DNA from: Proteobacteria bacterium 005FR1
GTDB lineage: Bacteria > Pseudomonadota > Gammaproteobacteria > Pseudomonadales > Cellvibrionaceae
Reading direction: 5' to 3'
DNA length: 64,000 nt
Assembly: GCA_026192395.1 (NCBI GenBank)
Contig: WACF01000001.1
Coordinates: forward strand, 3,346,309-3,410,308
In this document: one piece after another, positions 36,918 through 45,607 of the stretch
How the letters are laid out: the number at the start of each line of letters is the position of its first letter
Numbering within the stretch: position 1 is the first letter of the stretch
Position numbers and translations under genes: made by a program
Notes under the pieces: generated by a model
Database searches by the model: none
What the model saw: only the letters and a program-made list of their open reading frames with translations
What the model was told of the DNA's origin: nothing

Positions 36918-37019
36918 TGTTCATATCTCATGGGTTTAGAAGTGAACATGTTCCAAACCCCTATTGCTTAGTTTTGCACAGGTCTCTAGACTGTGTTCAC
37001 AACTACGTAGTTATGAACA
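36918..37019. promoter_or_regulatory. Res-like array of inverted half-sites upstream of the resolvase
   Basis: Three inverted pairs of a TGTTC-type half-site occur in a row: 36918-36948 (TGTTCA...TGAACA, 31 bp), 36949-36980 (TGTTCC...TGCACA, 32 bp) and 36994-37019 (26 bp, a near-perfect palindrome with one mismatched pair). Tn3-family res sites consist of three such dimer sites of 25-34 bp next to the resolvase gene. The array ends nine bases before the resolvase start, so it would also repress it. Confidence 0.55.
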
Positions 37020-37028
37020 GGGGGCGGT

Positions 37029-37577
37029 ATGAGCTTGATTGGCTATGCAAGAGTGAGCACCAAGGATCAAGATCTAGGGGCTCAGATGGAAGCTCTGGAG
37101 GCTGCAGGGTGTGTCAAAGTGTTTCATGGCAAGCAGTCCGGCAAGTCAGATGATAATCAAGCGAAGCTGAGGGAAATGCTAGAGTACGTTCGAGAGGGGG
37201 ATACGCTCATACTTACAAAGCTGGACCGTCTTGGACGTTCACTGAGCAAGATCCTGTTTACCATTGAGGAGCTACAATCTAAGGGTGTCGCGGTTCGGAC
37301 GCTTGATGGGCAGGTGGATACGACTAGCAACAGTCCAATGCAAAAAGCGATGACACAGCTGTTGGGGGTGTTCGCGGAGCTTGAACATTCCATCATCGTT
37401 GATCGTTTGCAGTCAGGACGGGAACGTACTGGGAGAAAGGGGGGGAGAGCGAAAGCACTGACCGACAGCCAAATACAATTGGTCAGGAAGCTGTTTAGCG
37501 AGGGCGCTAGTAAAGCACAGCTTTCGACAAGATTCTCTGTCAGTAGAGCCACTATCATGCGTGCGCTCCAAGCGTAG
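37029..37577 (+). CDS. Serine recombinase, Tn3-type resolvase/invertase family
   Basis: 182 residues, the usual size of small resolvases. The catalytic N-terminus is G-Y-A-R-V-S-T-K-D-Q-D with Ser10 and Arg8, as in Tn3 and gamma-delta resolvases. The K-L-D-R-L-G-R-S motif supplies the further arginines. A helix-turn-helix ends the protein (S-K-A-Q-L-S-T-R-F-S-V-S-R-A-T). It should cut and rejoin DNA at res-like sites such as those just upstream. In an island already carrying a tyrosine integrase it may resolve multimers of an excised circle or be a remnant of a plasmid. Confidence 0.9.
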   Translation: MSLIGYARVSTKDQDLGAQMEALEAAGCVKVFHGKQSGKSDDNQAKLREMLEYVREGDTLILTKLDRLGRSLSKILFTIEELQSKGVAVRTLDGQVDTTSNSPMQKAMTQLLGVFAELEHSIIVDRLQSGRERTGRKGGRAKALTDSQIQLVRKLFSEGASKAQLSTRFSVSRATIMRALQA

Positions 37578-37771
37578 TCTAGACACAGACGGGCTATCTT
37601 TATAGCCTGCTAAACTGGAGTCGATGTTTTCGATGCGAGTCAGCCAAACGTTGAAACTGCTACGAGCATCGATATTTGCAGATTTCCGCAGGACACAGAA
37701 ACGTGAGCAAGAGAACCGTTAAGCACGTAAGCGAAGAAAACTCAGAAGAAAAATAACTTATCAAGGCAGCT

Positions 37772-38473
37772 ATGAAAAACCAGTTACCGAGTGAACTAAG
37801 ATACCGATCTAGATGGTTTTGTTACTTGGATTTACTTGGATTCGCCAAGCAGGTGCGTTCAAAAAGTATCCATCAGATTCTTCCGCTATATGAGAAGGCG
37901 CTCGACAGCATTAACGCTTCGCAGGCCGACAAAGGAAAACATGGAATTTCATTCTCCTGGTTTTCTGATACTTTCATAATCTTTTCGAAATCCGATACTG
38001 CACACGAATTCTCGCTAGTTGAGCAGGCTGGACGTCTCTTTTTTCAGAAGCTGATCATTAACGAGATTCCAGTCCGAGGAGCCATCTCATGTGGTGACTT
38101 GTATAGCCAGCTTGAGCGAAATGTTTTCATTGGTCCGGCCCTTATCGACGCATACCGGTATGGCGAAGGTCAAGACTGGCTTGGATTTGTCCTTGCACCA
38201 TCGGCCATTCGGCAGCTCGGTCAATTGGACCTGCCAGTCAACGAACGGCTACATTACAGACGAGTGACTGACCCGGAGGTCATGGCACCCGGGCTGAGTG
38301 GTCCGGTGTATGCGTTTGCTTTCAACAACGGCCAGGTAAACGGACGGAATATGTACATCAAGCCTTTGGAGGCCATGAGAGGCACGGCGGACCAGAGAAA
38401 CATCATGAAGTATAACCGTGCATTGCAGTTTCTATACGCAAGTGAGTTGGTGAGACATCCAGAAAAAGTTTAA
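37772..38473 (+). CDS. Putative nucleotide-cyclase-like protein
   Basis: 233 residues. Two segments recall the class III cyclase / GGDEF-type catalytic fold: Y-L-D-L-L-G-F with Asp20 at the end of a first strand, and F-S-W-F-S-D-T-F-I-I-F with Asp66 at a beta-hairpin turn, followed by V-R-G-A-I-S-C-G-D. These would be the two metal-binding aspartates. Other cyclase landmarks are not obvious, so activity is uncertain. It is AT-rich like the next three genes, and lies 95 bases before the hydrolase gene in the same direction. If active it could make a signal nucleotide for the downstream system; this is inference. Confidence 0.45.
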   Translation: MKNQLPSELRYRSRWFCYLDLLGFAKQVRSKSIHQILPLYEKALDSINASQADKGKHGISFSWFSDTFIIFSKSDTAHEFSLVEQAGRLFFQKLIINEIPVRGAISCGDLYSQLERNVFIGPALIDAYRYGEGQDWLGFVLAPSAIRQLGQLDLPVNERLHYRRVTDPEVMAPGLSGPVYAFAFNNGQVNGRNMYIKPLEAMRGTADQRNIMKYNRALQFLYASELVRHPEKV

Positions 38474-38568
38474 CAAAGCTCACGGAAAATCCGGGCTCGA
38501 AGAAAATTACCAGTTTGACTAGAACTATGGATTGGACGGCTACGGTCGCCTAGCGAAGGCTTTTCTAA

Positions 38569-39801
38569 ATGATCGAATTCGTTTCTCAGAAAGATAGAGA
38601 TAACCTGGTCTTATTTGTACACGGGTTCTGCGGTGGAGAGGCAACTTGGTGCAATGGACAGGCTCCTTCGTTTGCCGAATTGTTAACCGATGATCATGAG
38701 GTTTCTAAAAACTACGATATAGCTCATTTTTCATATTTCACGAAACTCTTGAATCTCTTCGCCACCACAGGGAAAGTTGCCACTCTGGTTAGACGAATGT
38801 TTGGTACTTCGCATGGAAAGCTTGCAAAAAACATAAGCATTGAAGAAATCGGAAACCTACTTAGAACCGAAATTCGTTTCAAATTGCAACGGTATGAAAA
38901 CATAGTCGTTATTGCCCACAGCATGGGCGGGCTGGTAACAAAAAGCGCTATAACGCAAGACATCGAAGAAAAAAAGCCATCGAAGATAAAGCTTTTCGTC
39001 TCTCTGGCTGTGCCACATCAGGGAGCAGAAGCGGCAACTTACGCCAAGCTAATCAGCGACAACTTGCAGATCGAAGGGCTATCGCCGCTCAACGAATTCA
39101 TACATAAAGTAAACGATAGGTGGCTAAAAACCACCTTGCGGCCAACTACAAAATATTTTTATGGGGTCCATGATGAGGTCGTTAATAAGACCAGCGCTGT
39201 ACCTGTAGATAAGGAAAATTCGGATGTGATACCTGTGGACGAAGACCACACTAGCATCACAAAACCAGATGGCGCTAGCAATACGACTTTTGTGGCGGTC
39301 AAGCAGGTAATACTAGACTCCGAAAAAGCCGACCCGGGCATGTCGAGACTAGAAATAAAGCAGCTTGAAGATGAAGAAGAGTTCGATGATGAACTATTCG
39401 TTCTGAAACTGATATCTGCAGGCATTCACAACAGCACCATCCGCGAATCAAAAGAAGCATTCTTGAACGCTGAATATGTGAGAAAGGTATTTAGTGGGTC
39501 TGCTGATCAGAAGCGATTGTCTGAGCTCTATACGAAAATTCGAAAAATCTACCAAAATAGCTTCTCGAAATATGTTCACAACGGAATACCAAGCTCGGGG
39601 CTGCTGCTGTGGGACGTACATGACACCATAATAAGAGAAGATAAGGGATTCCTTGATACCTTTATTCTCTTTATCAACGCTATCCACAAGCAGGGAATGC
39701 TCCACCAGCTTGCTAACTCAGAAGATGAGAACATCTGGTGGGTGAAAGATGGCTCGATGGCCAGCCTGCGTGACCTCCTAGAGGAGGGCCAGTTTGAGTA
39801 A
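38569..39801 (+). CDS. ABC-3C-type effector: alpha/beta hydrolase with C-terminal helical domain
   Basis: 410 residues. The N-terminal 250 residues are a lipase-like alpha/beta hydrolase: L-F-V-H-G-F-C-G-G (oxyanion), I-A-H-S-M-G-G with nucleophile Ser118, and D-H-T-S-I-T-K-P with His227. The D-H-x-x-I-x-K-P ending is seen in PGAP1/DUF676-like and immune-effector hydrolases. After an acidic linker (E-D-E-E-E-F-D-D-E) the last 140 residues form a helical domain with a W-W-V-K-D-G ending, resembling the effector C-terminal domains of ABC-three-component systems. The gene overlaps the middle-component gene by eight bases. The likely action is hydrolysis of a lipid or acyl ester once the partner ATPase is triggered. 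Confidence 0.75.
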   Translation: MIEFVSQKDRDNLVLFVHGFCGGEATWCNGQAPSFAELLTDDHEVSKNYDIAHFSYFTKLLNLFATTGKVATLVRRMFGTSHGKLAKNISIEEIGNLLRTEIRFKLQRYENIVVIAHSMGGLVTKSAITQDIEEKKPSKIKLFVSLAVPHQGAEAATYAKLISDNLQIEGLSPLNEFIHKVNDRWLKTTLRPTTKYFYGVHDEVVNKTSAVPVDKENSDVIPVDEDHTSITKPDGASNTTFVAVKQVILDSEKADPGMSRLEIKQLEDEEEFDDELFVLKLISAGIHNSTIRESKEAFLNAEYVRKVFSGSADQKRLSELYTKIRKIYQNSFSKYVHNGIPSSGLLLWDVHDTIIREDKGFLDTFILFINAIHKQGMLHQLANSEDENIWWVKDGSMASLRDLLEEGQFE

Positions 39802-40303
39802 GCTCCCGTACGTCCAGCCAGAGCGAGAATTACATTACAACTTGGGCATGTTGCTGCTAATTCTAAGTAATCTTGCGCTGACCAAGCGCAACAAAAAAGT
39901 ACTGACAATTGATAAAATTCAGTCATTTTATTTCCTGGTCGCCAGACCTGCCTTTCTGAACAAGGTCTTGAAACTGGCTGGCAAGCGCCAGTTAAATATG
40001 GATGATGTGGACTACTACACAGTTGACACAATATCTGAAAATGTTGACAAGCTTTTTGACCGAGCGCGATTGGTGGTGATGATTAAGATTTTAGCCTCCA
40101 AAGGCTTTCTGTCGACGGAGTACTCTGATAGCGAGGGGTTTCTATTTGATCTGACAGCCGAGGGAAAATATGTCGCTGGGAAGCTGGGGGATGGGCACTT
40201 CAGGAAATTGCGGCTGTTCATCGAGCAGGCTTTACCGCTCCAGTCCATGAGCCCAAGCAAGCTTAGCGGGTATATCAACATGGTGATGAAACAGGGGATT
40301 TAA
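39794..40303 (+). CDS. ABC-3C-type middle component
   Basis: 169 residues, mostly helical with a winged-helix-like segment (V-V-M-I-K-I-L-A-S-K-G-F, then a beta wing F-L-F-D-L-T-A-E-G). It has no catalytic motif. Its position between a hydrolase effector and a Rad50-like ATPase, overlapping both (eight bases and one base), is that of the middle component in ABC-three-component systems, which is thought to couple effector and ATPase. I assign it from context and size, not from a signature. Confidence 0.65.
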   Translation: MSKLPYVQPERELHYNLGMLLLILSNLALTKRNKKVLTIDKIQSFYFLVARPAFLNKVLKLAGKRQLNMDDVDYYTVDTISENVDKLFDRARLVVMIKILASKGFLSTEYSDSEGFLFDLTAEGKYVAGKLGDGHFRKLRLFIEQALPLQSMSPSKLSGYINMVMKQGI

Positions 40304-42282
40304 TGGATATCTCTCAAGGCTTGCTTTTGAAGAACTTGATACTGCGCGGGCACAGGAAGAACTATCAAGTTACTTTCTATCCCGGGATAAACATTATTTA
40401 CGGAGACGCGGACACCGGTAAATCGAGTATTTTGAGGCTCGTTTACTATCTCCTTGGTGGAAAACAAATCAAGATCGACGAAGAAATACAGGCGTCAGTT
40501 AAGTACGCCATTCTTGAATTAACAATTAACGGCTCTCCCTACTGCATTAGCCGAGACATATTCAACCCATCGAGAGACGTTGACGTGTATTTCTGTGAGT
40601 ATTCAGAGATGCACAATACCTTTCCTGAGAAATACAAGGCGACTGTTAATAGGGGAGATGATCAGCGAAAAAGTCTTTCGGATTTCCTGATTGAGACGCT
40701 CGAGCTCCCGTCCGTCCGATTAAAGCAGGCGCCGACCAAGGACTCATCAGCAACGGCGAGGCTCAGCTTTCTCGACTTATTCAAATTCATGTATCTGGAT
40801 CAGGATGACGTCGGCAGCGCCAGCATGCTCGATATCGGAAACCATGTCGTTGAGACGAAGAACAGAGAGGTTTTTAAGTACATATTCAGTGTGCTCGACT
40901 CGGGTATATCGGAGATAGAAGTAGATATATCGAACAAAACAAAAGAAAAGGCGGAGCTTGCAAGCCAATACCTCGCCGTTACTCAATTCCTTTCTCAGAC
41001 GGGGTTTAGAAGCACTGAGGACTTGGATCAGGAAATAAGCAACATTGACAACTTTAGAGCCGAAGCTGAGCGTGTGTTATCGGGCTTGAATAGCCGTATG
41101 CTGGGCGATAATGAAATTTACGAGGGGCTGAAGGATGCACTAAATACAATTAACATGAATGTTAAGAGCCAAGAAGAGGTCAAAGTAAAAGCCTTGCGGA
41201 GCATAGATAGATTCACCCGGCTACTAAACGATTATCAAAATGACATCGATAAGATCAAGGCAAGCCTCTCCTCCAGGGATGTTATCGGGCGAAACATAGA
41301 AGAACAAACTAGCTGTCCTGTATGTGAGACAATCGTTGGAATAGGTGTATTGTCCGAAAAATTTGATGTCCCTTCAGATTCTCGATTGAAGGGAGAGCTC
41401 ACTTCGATTACGAGGAGGTCGAAAGACCTGAAGGAGTTAATAACTGAGAATAGACGCGAATTAGATTCGGCTAACTCTATCCTTGTCGACCTATATAGCG
41501 AGCAGGAAAAAGCTCGGAGGATGATAGATGAGGCGCTGGAAAGTTCGATTTCTCCCTACCTTGCCGAGCGGGATGCAATTGTCAAAGAACTGGCTAGACT
41601 GGAAGAAAGTCGAGAGAAGGCGCTTCATTCCTTGCGTGTGAGGAATAAACAAGGAGCCATAGCGGACCAGCTGGGTCGCTTAGAGGGAACTATCGAGAAG
41701 TTGAAGTTGAAGTTGGAAGAGCTTAAGAGCGATATGCCGTCATTAGACGATGTTGTCAATGATCTGAGTGCAGATATCAACAATTTCATACGGCGGGTCA
41801 AAATCAAAAATCATTATGGGGTCGGCATAAGCGAGAAAACACTATTCCCCAAAGTCAGGAACGTTGAATATCGAAACATCAATTCAGGCGGACTTAGGAC
41901 GATAGTGTCTATAGGTTACTTGGCTTCCATCTTGCGGCAGAAGCTGCGCAAAGAAACAAACGTTCCTGGGTTATTGATGATTGACACTGTAGGGAAATAT
42001 CTAGGGAAAACACCTGAGGATTCCGATGGTCATCAATGTGAAAACGGAGATGACATCGACGGAGTTGAAGACCCAGAAAAATATAAAAATCTGTTCGACG
42101 CGCTGGTCGAGATCGCCGAGGAATTCGACAATGAAGATAAGCTATGTCAGATTATTTTGGTGGATAACGACTTACCACGCGATGTCGCGTATGAAAACAG
42201 GGGTTTCGAAATAGCGCATTACAGGTCCAGCGGTATCAACGGGCTCCCAATTGGATTGATTGATGATTGGGATTCGAAATAG
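40303..42282 (+). CDS. Rad50/SMC-like ATPase of the ABC-3C-type operon
   Basis: 659 residues. Walker A is G-D-A-D-T-G-K-S-S (Gly34-Ser42). Long charged coiled coils (about 200-330 and 370-500) flank a C-P-V-C near residues 338-341, like a zinc hook. The C-terminal lobe has G-L-R-T-I-V-S-I-G-Y (signature region) and a Walker-B-like L-L-M-I-D-T in which the usual Glu after Asp is Thr. The start ATG shares its A with the stop of the middle gene. ATPases of this kind in ABC-3C systems are thought to sense an invader, possibly DNA ends or a protein, and release the effector. The catalytic residue difference may mean slow ATP turnover. Confidence 0.78.
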   Translation: MDISQGLLLKNLILRGHRKNYQVTFYPGINIIYGDADTGKSSILRLVYYLLGGKQIKIDEEIQASVKYAILELTINGSPYCISRDIFNPSRDVDVYFCEYSEMHNTFPEKYKATVNRGDDQRKSLSDFLIETLELPSVRLKQAPTKDSSATARLSFLDLFKFMYLDQDDVGSASMLDIGNHVVETKNREVFKYIFSVLDSGISEIEVDISNKTKEKAELASQYLAVTQFLSQTGFRSTEDLDQEISNIDNFRAEAERVLSGLNSRMLGDNEIYEGLKDALNTINMNVKSQEEVKVKALRSIDRFTRLLNDYQNDIDKIKASLSSRDVIGRNIEEQTSCPVCETIVGIGVLSEKFDVPSDSRLKGELTSITRRSKDLKELITENRRELDSANSILVDLYSEQEKARRMIDEALESSISPYLAERDAIVKELARLEESREKALHSLRVRNKQGAIADQLGRLEGTIEKLKLKLEELKSDMPSLDDVVNDLSADINNFIRRVKIKNHYGVGISEKTLFPKVRNVEYRNINSGGLRTIVSIGYLASILRQKLRKETNVPGLLMIDTVGKYLGKTPEDSDGHQCENGDDIDGVEDPEKYKNLFDALVEIAEEFDNEDKLCQIILVDNDLPRDVAYENRGFEIAHYRSSGINGLPIGLIDDWDSK

Positions 42283-43030
42283 CGGTCTTGCTCCGAGAAT
42301 ACATGTGGCTGCCCTATGCTGCGGATTGCACCGGTAGCTAGCGCTCAGGATAGTCTGCCGCCCTCCCCATGTACGCGACTGGGAAGCTTATGAATCAGTC
42401 GCTCTCGAGCCGCAGTCAATTGTGTTCCCTGCCAGCGAATTGCCAAACCCCGCTAGTTTCATGCCCAAACATCGTCCAAAGCTAGCTCAGAGGTACCCGG
42501 AGTGAATGCTGGATAGGGTGACGGGAGGCCTTCTGATGATCTCCCATACTCATATGGCGCGTTTCTCTAGGCACCCTTTGTGTAGGTGCCGGGAGGCAAT
42601 CAAACAGCTCCTAGGGCTCGGTAGGATAAGCGTTCTGCAGAGGTGGCTTCTTGCTTTTGTCTCTGCTATGCGTCGGCTCCTGCGGTTGAACGAGGCAGTG
42701 GTGGGTAGCACAAGGTTAAGCAAATCGCCCTGCAGGCGCTTTCGCGGAGTTAGCAGATATTTGCATATTTCTCCGTGGCATTCCGGCAGGGAGACGATAC
42801 CTGCTCAGCACTCGAGACGGGTCTCCTGGGTAATCTGAAAATTGGAGGTGAAAGTTAGCACTTCGGTTCTGTTGCTTCGAAAAGCACTCGACGATCGAGA
42901 CAGACGGAGTCCGGACTATTTTTTATCGAATTGCAGGCGTATCGAAAAGGCCGAGCTGCCCCTTGACGACTGGAAGTGATGCACGGGGCTAGCCAGTTGC
43001 TGAGGAGGCCTGCCGTTCGAAAACCGCTGA
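42283..43030. other. Island stretch without a convincing gene
   Basis: About 750 bases between the ATPase operon and the convergent PH-domain gene. The longest frame, 42506-42838 on the plus strand, is arginine- and serine-rich with no recognisable domain or good ribosome site. The region may contain decayed genes or the end of a former cargo module. Confidence 0.5.
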
Positions 43031-43618
43031 TCAAGTCTCCAGCGCGGGCTCCGCAGGCACCTCTCCTTCGATTGTTTCCATGGCGACGCGCCTAAAGCCC
43101 AGTGGATTGTCGATATTCGGTATCGGGGTTTTCCCTCCGCCAGTGCCGCATATTACGATTGTCCCATACCCAAATATCCGGCCCATTATCGATTGGTCTA
43201 CCGTGAAGCTCTCCACTTTGCTGTGGTTGAGCTCTACGGTCTGCCGTCTGATGAAGCCTTTCTTTGCGATCACCCGCTTGGATGTAATTGCAAGTTCGGT
43301 GGATACTCGCGTTATATTCGCCTTTATGCCACTGTATACCGCAAAAAAAAGAACTACAAATCCCGCTGCCATTAGGTCGCCAGTTCCTTGGTCAGCGTTG
43401 TACATCCATATCCCCAAGATACCCGCAAGCACACTTGGTAGGTAAATCAACCAATGAACTGTAGCGCGATAAATGACTCTCTCACCTCTTATGAGATTTC
43501 TCTCAACGTAGCCATTTCCGCTCTGTGCGCTCCCATTCGTCCTTGCTTGCTTCTTCCTGGCTAACAGGGCCAATTGCGTCAGAACTGCTACAGCTATTAG
43601 GATTACAACGAGAGCCAT
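43031..43618 (-). CDS. Bacterial PH-domain (bPH2) membrane protein
   Basis: 195 residues. Three hydrophobic segments lie near residues 3-18, 55-75 and 83-100. The C-terminal 90 residues match the bPH2 domain: T-E-L-A-I-T-S-K-R-V-I, then G-F-I-R-R-Q-T-V-E-L-N-H-S-K-V-E-S, and G-Y-G-T-I-V-I-C-G-T-G. The domain probably faces the cytoplasm and binds lipid or protein at the membrane. It lies between the ATPase operon and the integrase, in the integrase direction. Whether it belongs to the defence cargo, for example protecting the host membrane from the hydrolase, is speculation. Confidence 0.75.
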   Translation of the reverse strand: MALVVILIAVAVLTQLALLARKKQARTNGSAQSGNGYVERNLIRGERVIYRATVHWLIYLPSVLAGILGIWMYNADQGTGDLMAAGFVVLFFAVYSGIKANITRVSTELAITSKRVIAKKGFIRRQTVELNHSKVESFTVDQSIMGRIFGYGTIVICGTGGGKTPIPNIDNPLGFRRVAMETIEGEVPAEPALET

Positions 43619-43796
43619 CGGTTTTTCCCCGGTTTGTTGTTCTTTTTGTGCCGCCTGCCGATTGTGACGAATTTCGCATTTAGAAGCTAGTGAGTGAGCG
43701 TCGTTTCAGCTGCTGTCAGCCAGCTGTTTGTCTAAAATATGTGCAGGGGCGCGTCCCTGAAAAGGTCACTACCCCAAGGTAGTCAGCTCTGACCCC

Positions 43797-45491
43797 TCAG
43801 GCCTTCAAGGTCCTTTGCTTGCGTTTCTTCAGTTTTAGATACTGCCAGCCGTCCTTCAGATGGGTGAAATCCACGCCCTCAAACCTTAATTTGCACTGTT
43901 CTCGGTAATATCCGGGGACTAATCGCTCGAGGTGGTAGACCTCGGTCCGATGAACATAGGTGGCCTGCTCGATTTCGTCCGATACTTCATGGCCGGCCAT
44001 GATCTCTCCTGAGACTCGATCTACCTTGGCATAGACGCGGCATTCAGTGATGTACGTGTGCCTGAATGAATACAGCTTCTTTTCTTTCTCTTTGAAGTAT
44101 TTGGGCAGGTGGCTGGGGCGATACTGTTCATTAAACCATTTGCTTACGCGCTCGCTTACCTTGTCCTTCCCGAGCGGAATAGTTTCGAACACCCGCTTAT
44201 ATCCGAGCGAACTGAGTTTTTCTAGGTAGTCTACAAACCCAAGCTCTAGGAGCACGGGATGTACCGGTATCGCGCGAGGTGCGGCCTTGTTCTTTACCTT
44301 GAAGCCTTCTTCGTCAGGAATCTTTATGCAAAGGATTCCCGAAAAGTATTTCATATCGCTGAGCCTTGTCTGCATCAGCTCGCCGGGTCGTGCTCCAGTG
44401 AAGAGCGATACCAGAGGGAACCACCAGTGACACGCGGTGGTGCGTTTTGAGTAGGGTGAACCTGGCTGGTATAAAGCGCTCGAAAAGATTAGGTTCAGCT
44501 CTTCAGCCTTGAAGTCAGCGGTGGGTTTTTTCTTGTACGCGATACCGACCTTCGTGAAAGGGTTTGTCTCGATAAGCCCTCTGGTAACAAACCAATCGAA
44601 AATCGTTTTCAGGTAGGTGAGGCGATCAGCGATGGTAGTTGCACCGATACACTTGTCAGTCGGTAACTTCATGTCGAGCAGTTCCTGAGCCGACTTGTTT
44701 GCGTATTTTTCCTGCTTGTTCCTGTGCTTGGGGAGCTTGCACAATGTGTCTCTAACCCTGCGTGCTTCGTCGTAGCCTATGTCCGATAAGGGTAGGTCAC
44801 CCAAAATGAAGACCAAATCTCGAAAAGCTGTGCGGTAGCCTTCCTGTGCGCCCTTGCCCATTGGCTTCTTTGTAGACCTGTCCTCAAGGAAGTCTTCGAC
44901 ATCGATTTGGCTCAGTTGGCAAGACTTGGGGCGGTTGGTCTGTGCAGGAGCGCTCAGGGGGCTCCCAGAGAGGGCGCTTATTTTTCTATCCAGCTGCTCT
45001 ATCTCGAGATCGACGTACCGGCCGAGCAACCTGCTGTTCAAAAGTTGATCGCGCTCCACTTTGAACCCGAGCCGTTGCAGATCTAATTGCAGGCCGGATG
45101 CTGCAGAGGAAAAGGTTTCGCTAGTGTCCAACGTGTCGGTTTCCAAACCGAGCGCGAGGCATCGCCTAATCTCTTGGTAAGACTCAAGCCACATCCTTGC
45201 ATGGCGGAGCTCTACCTCGAGCATCGAAGCTTTCTTTACTGCTAGAAATGGCTCTTGCCCGAGCAATTCTTCGAGCATATCCACCACTTCTTCAAGGTTT
45301 TCTTCGGTGACAGATTTCACTTTTTCTATCCAGCGTTTCAGCGGCTGCACACGTAGCAGTGCGATTTCAAGGTCTTCAGTGCGAAGTGAGCGGGTCAGTT
45401 CCCGCCTGCCGAGGATAGGACGTAGTCTCGGGGGCACCTGCCACCGGAAATGATAGACGTTGTGTCGTTTGAGGAGGAGCTTTAGGGGCAT
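43797..45491 (-). CDS. Tyrosine-type site-specific integrase
   Basis: 564 residues from the ATG at 45491. The longer open frame to 45638 runs into the tRNA and the attachment site and is rejected. The N-terminus (R-H-N-V-Y-H-F-R-W-Q-V-P) matches the DUF6538-type domain of large phage-like integrases. The catalytic domain has F-T-G-A-R-P-G-E-L (first Arg), F-R-H-T (second Arg and His), G-H-E-V-S and a late Tyr in A-T-Y-V-H. It should catalyse integration and excision at tRNA-Leu. It lies about 90 bases from the right attachment repeat. Confidence 0.92.
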   Translation of the reverse strand: MPLKLLLKRHNVYHFRWQVPPRLRPILGRRELTRSLRTEDLEIALLRVQPLKRWIEKVKSVTEENLEEVVDMLEELLGQEPFLAVKKASMLEVELRHARMWLESYQEIRRCLALGLETDTLDTSETFSSAASGLQLDLQRLGFKVERDQLLNSRLLGRYVDLEIEQLDRKISALSGSPLSAPAQTNRPKSCQLSQIDVEDFLEDRSTKKPMGKGAQEGYRTAFRDLVFILGDLPLSDIGYDEARRVRDTLCKLPKHRNKQEKYANKSAQELLDMKLPTDKCIGATTIADRLTYLKTIFDWFVTRGLIETNPFTKVGIAYKKKPTADFKAEELNLIFSSALYQPGSPYSKRTTACHWWFPLVSLFTGARPGELMQTRLSDMKYFSGILCIKIPDEEGFKVKNKAAPRAIPVHPVLLELGFVDYLEKLSSLGYKRVFETIPLGKDKVSERVSKWFNEQYRPSHLPKYFKEKEKKLYSFRHTYITECRVYAKVDRVSGEIMAGHEVSDEIEQATYVHRTEVYHLERLVPGYYREQCKLRFEGVDFTHLKDGWQYLKLKKRKQRTLKA

Positions 45492-45583
45492 TCTCAGTAG
45501 CAACTCAGAGCTGAGGTCAGTCGGAGCTTCTAGAGAATGTTTGTAAGTTCTTGAAACGGAAGAGATTTTCCGATCAAGAAGAG

Positions 45584-45607
45584 GAAATTGGTGCCCAGGA
45601 GAGGACT
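45584..45607. repeat. Right attachment site within tRNA-Leu 3' end
   Basis: Identical 24-bp copy of 35870-35893. It includes the tRNA's CCA end, acceptor strand and part of the T arm, so integration leaves a complete tRNA gene. Confidence 0.88.

Larger units (their letters stand above)
35870..45607. mobile_element. tRNA-Leu-integrated genomic island with ABC-3C-like defence cargo
   Basis: The element is 9.7 kb, bounded by identical 24-bp direct repeats at 35870-35893 and 45584-45607. The right one is the 3' end of tRNA-Leu(CAG). A tyrosine integrase gene lies immediately inside the tRNA end, the standard place. The cargo is an unknown protein, a resolvase with a res-like array, a cyclase-like gene, a hydrolase/middle/ATPase operon and a PH-domain membrane protein. 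The 37.7-42.3 kb part is visibly richer in A and T, and in AT-ending codons, than the chromosome on both sides, which supports transfer. Confidence 0.88.

Noticed and set aside
42506-42838. 110-residue open frame on the plus strand in the island
   Set aside because: It is Arg/Ser-rich, lacks a clear ribosome site and any domain. It was left as gene-free sequence.
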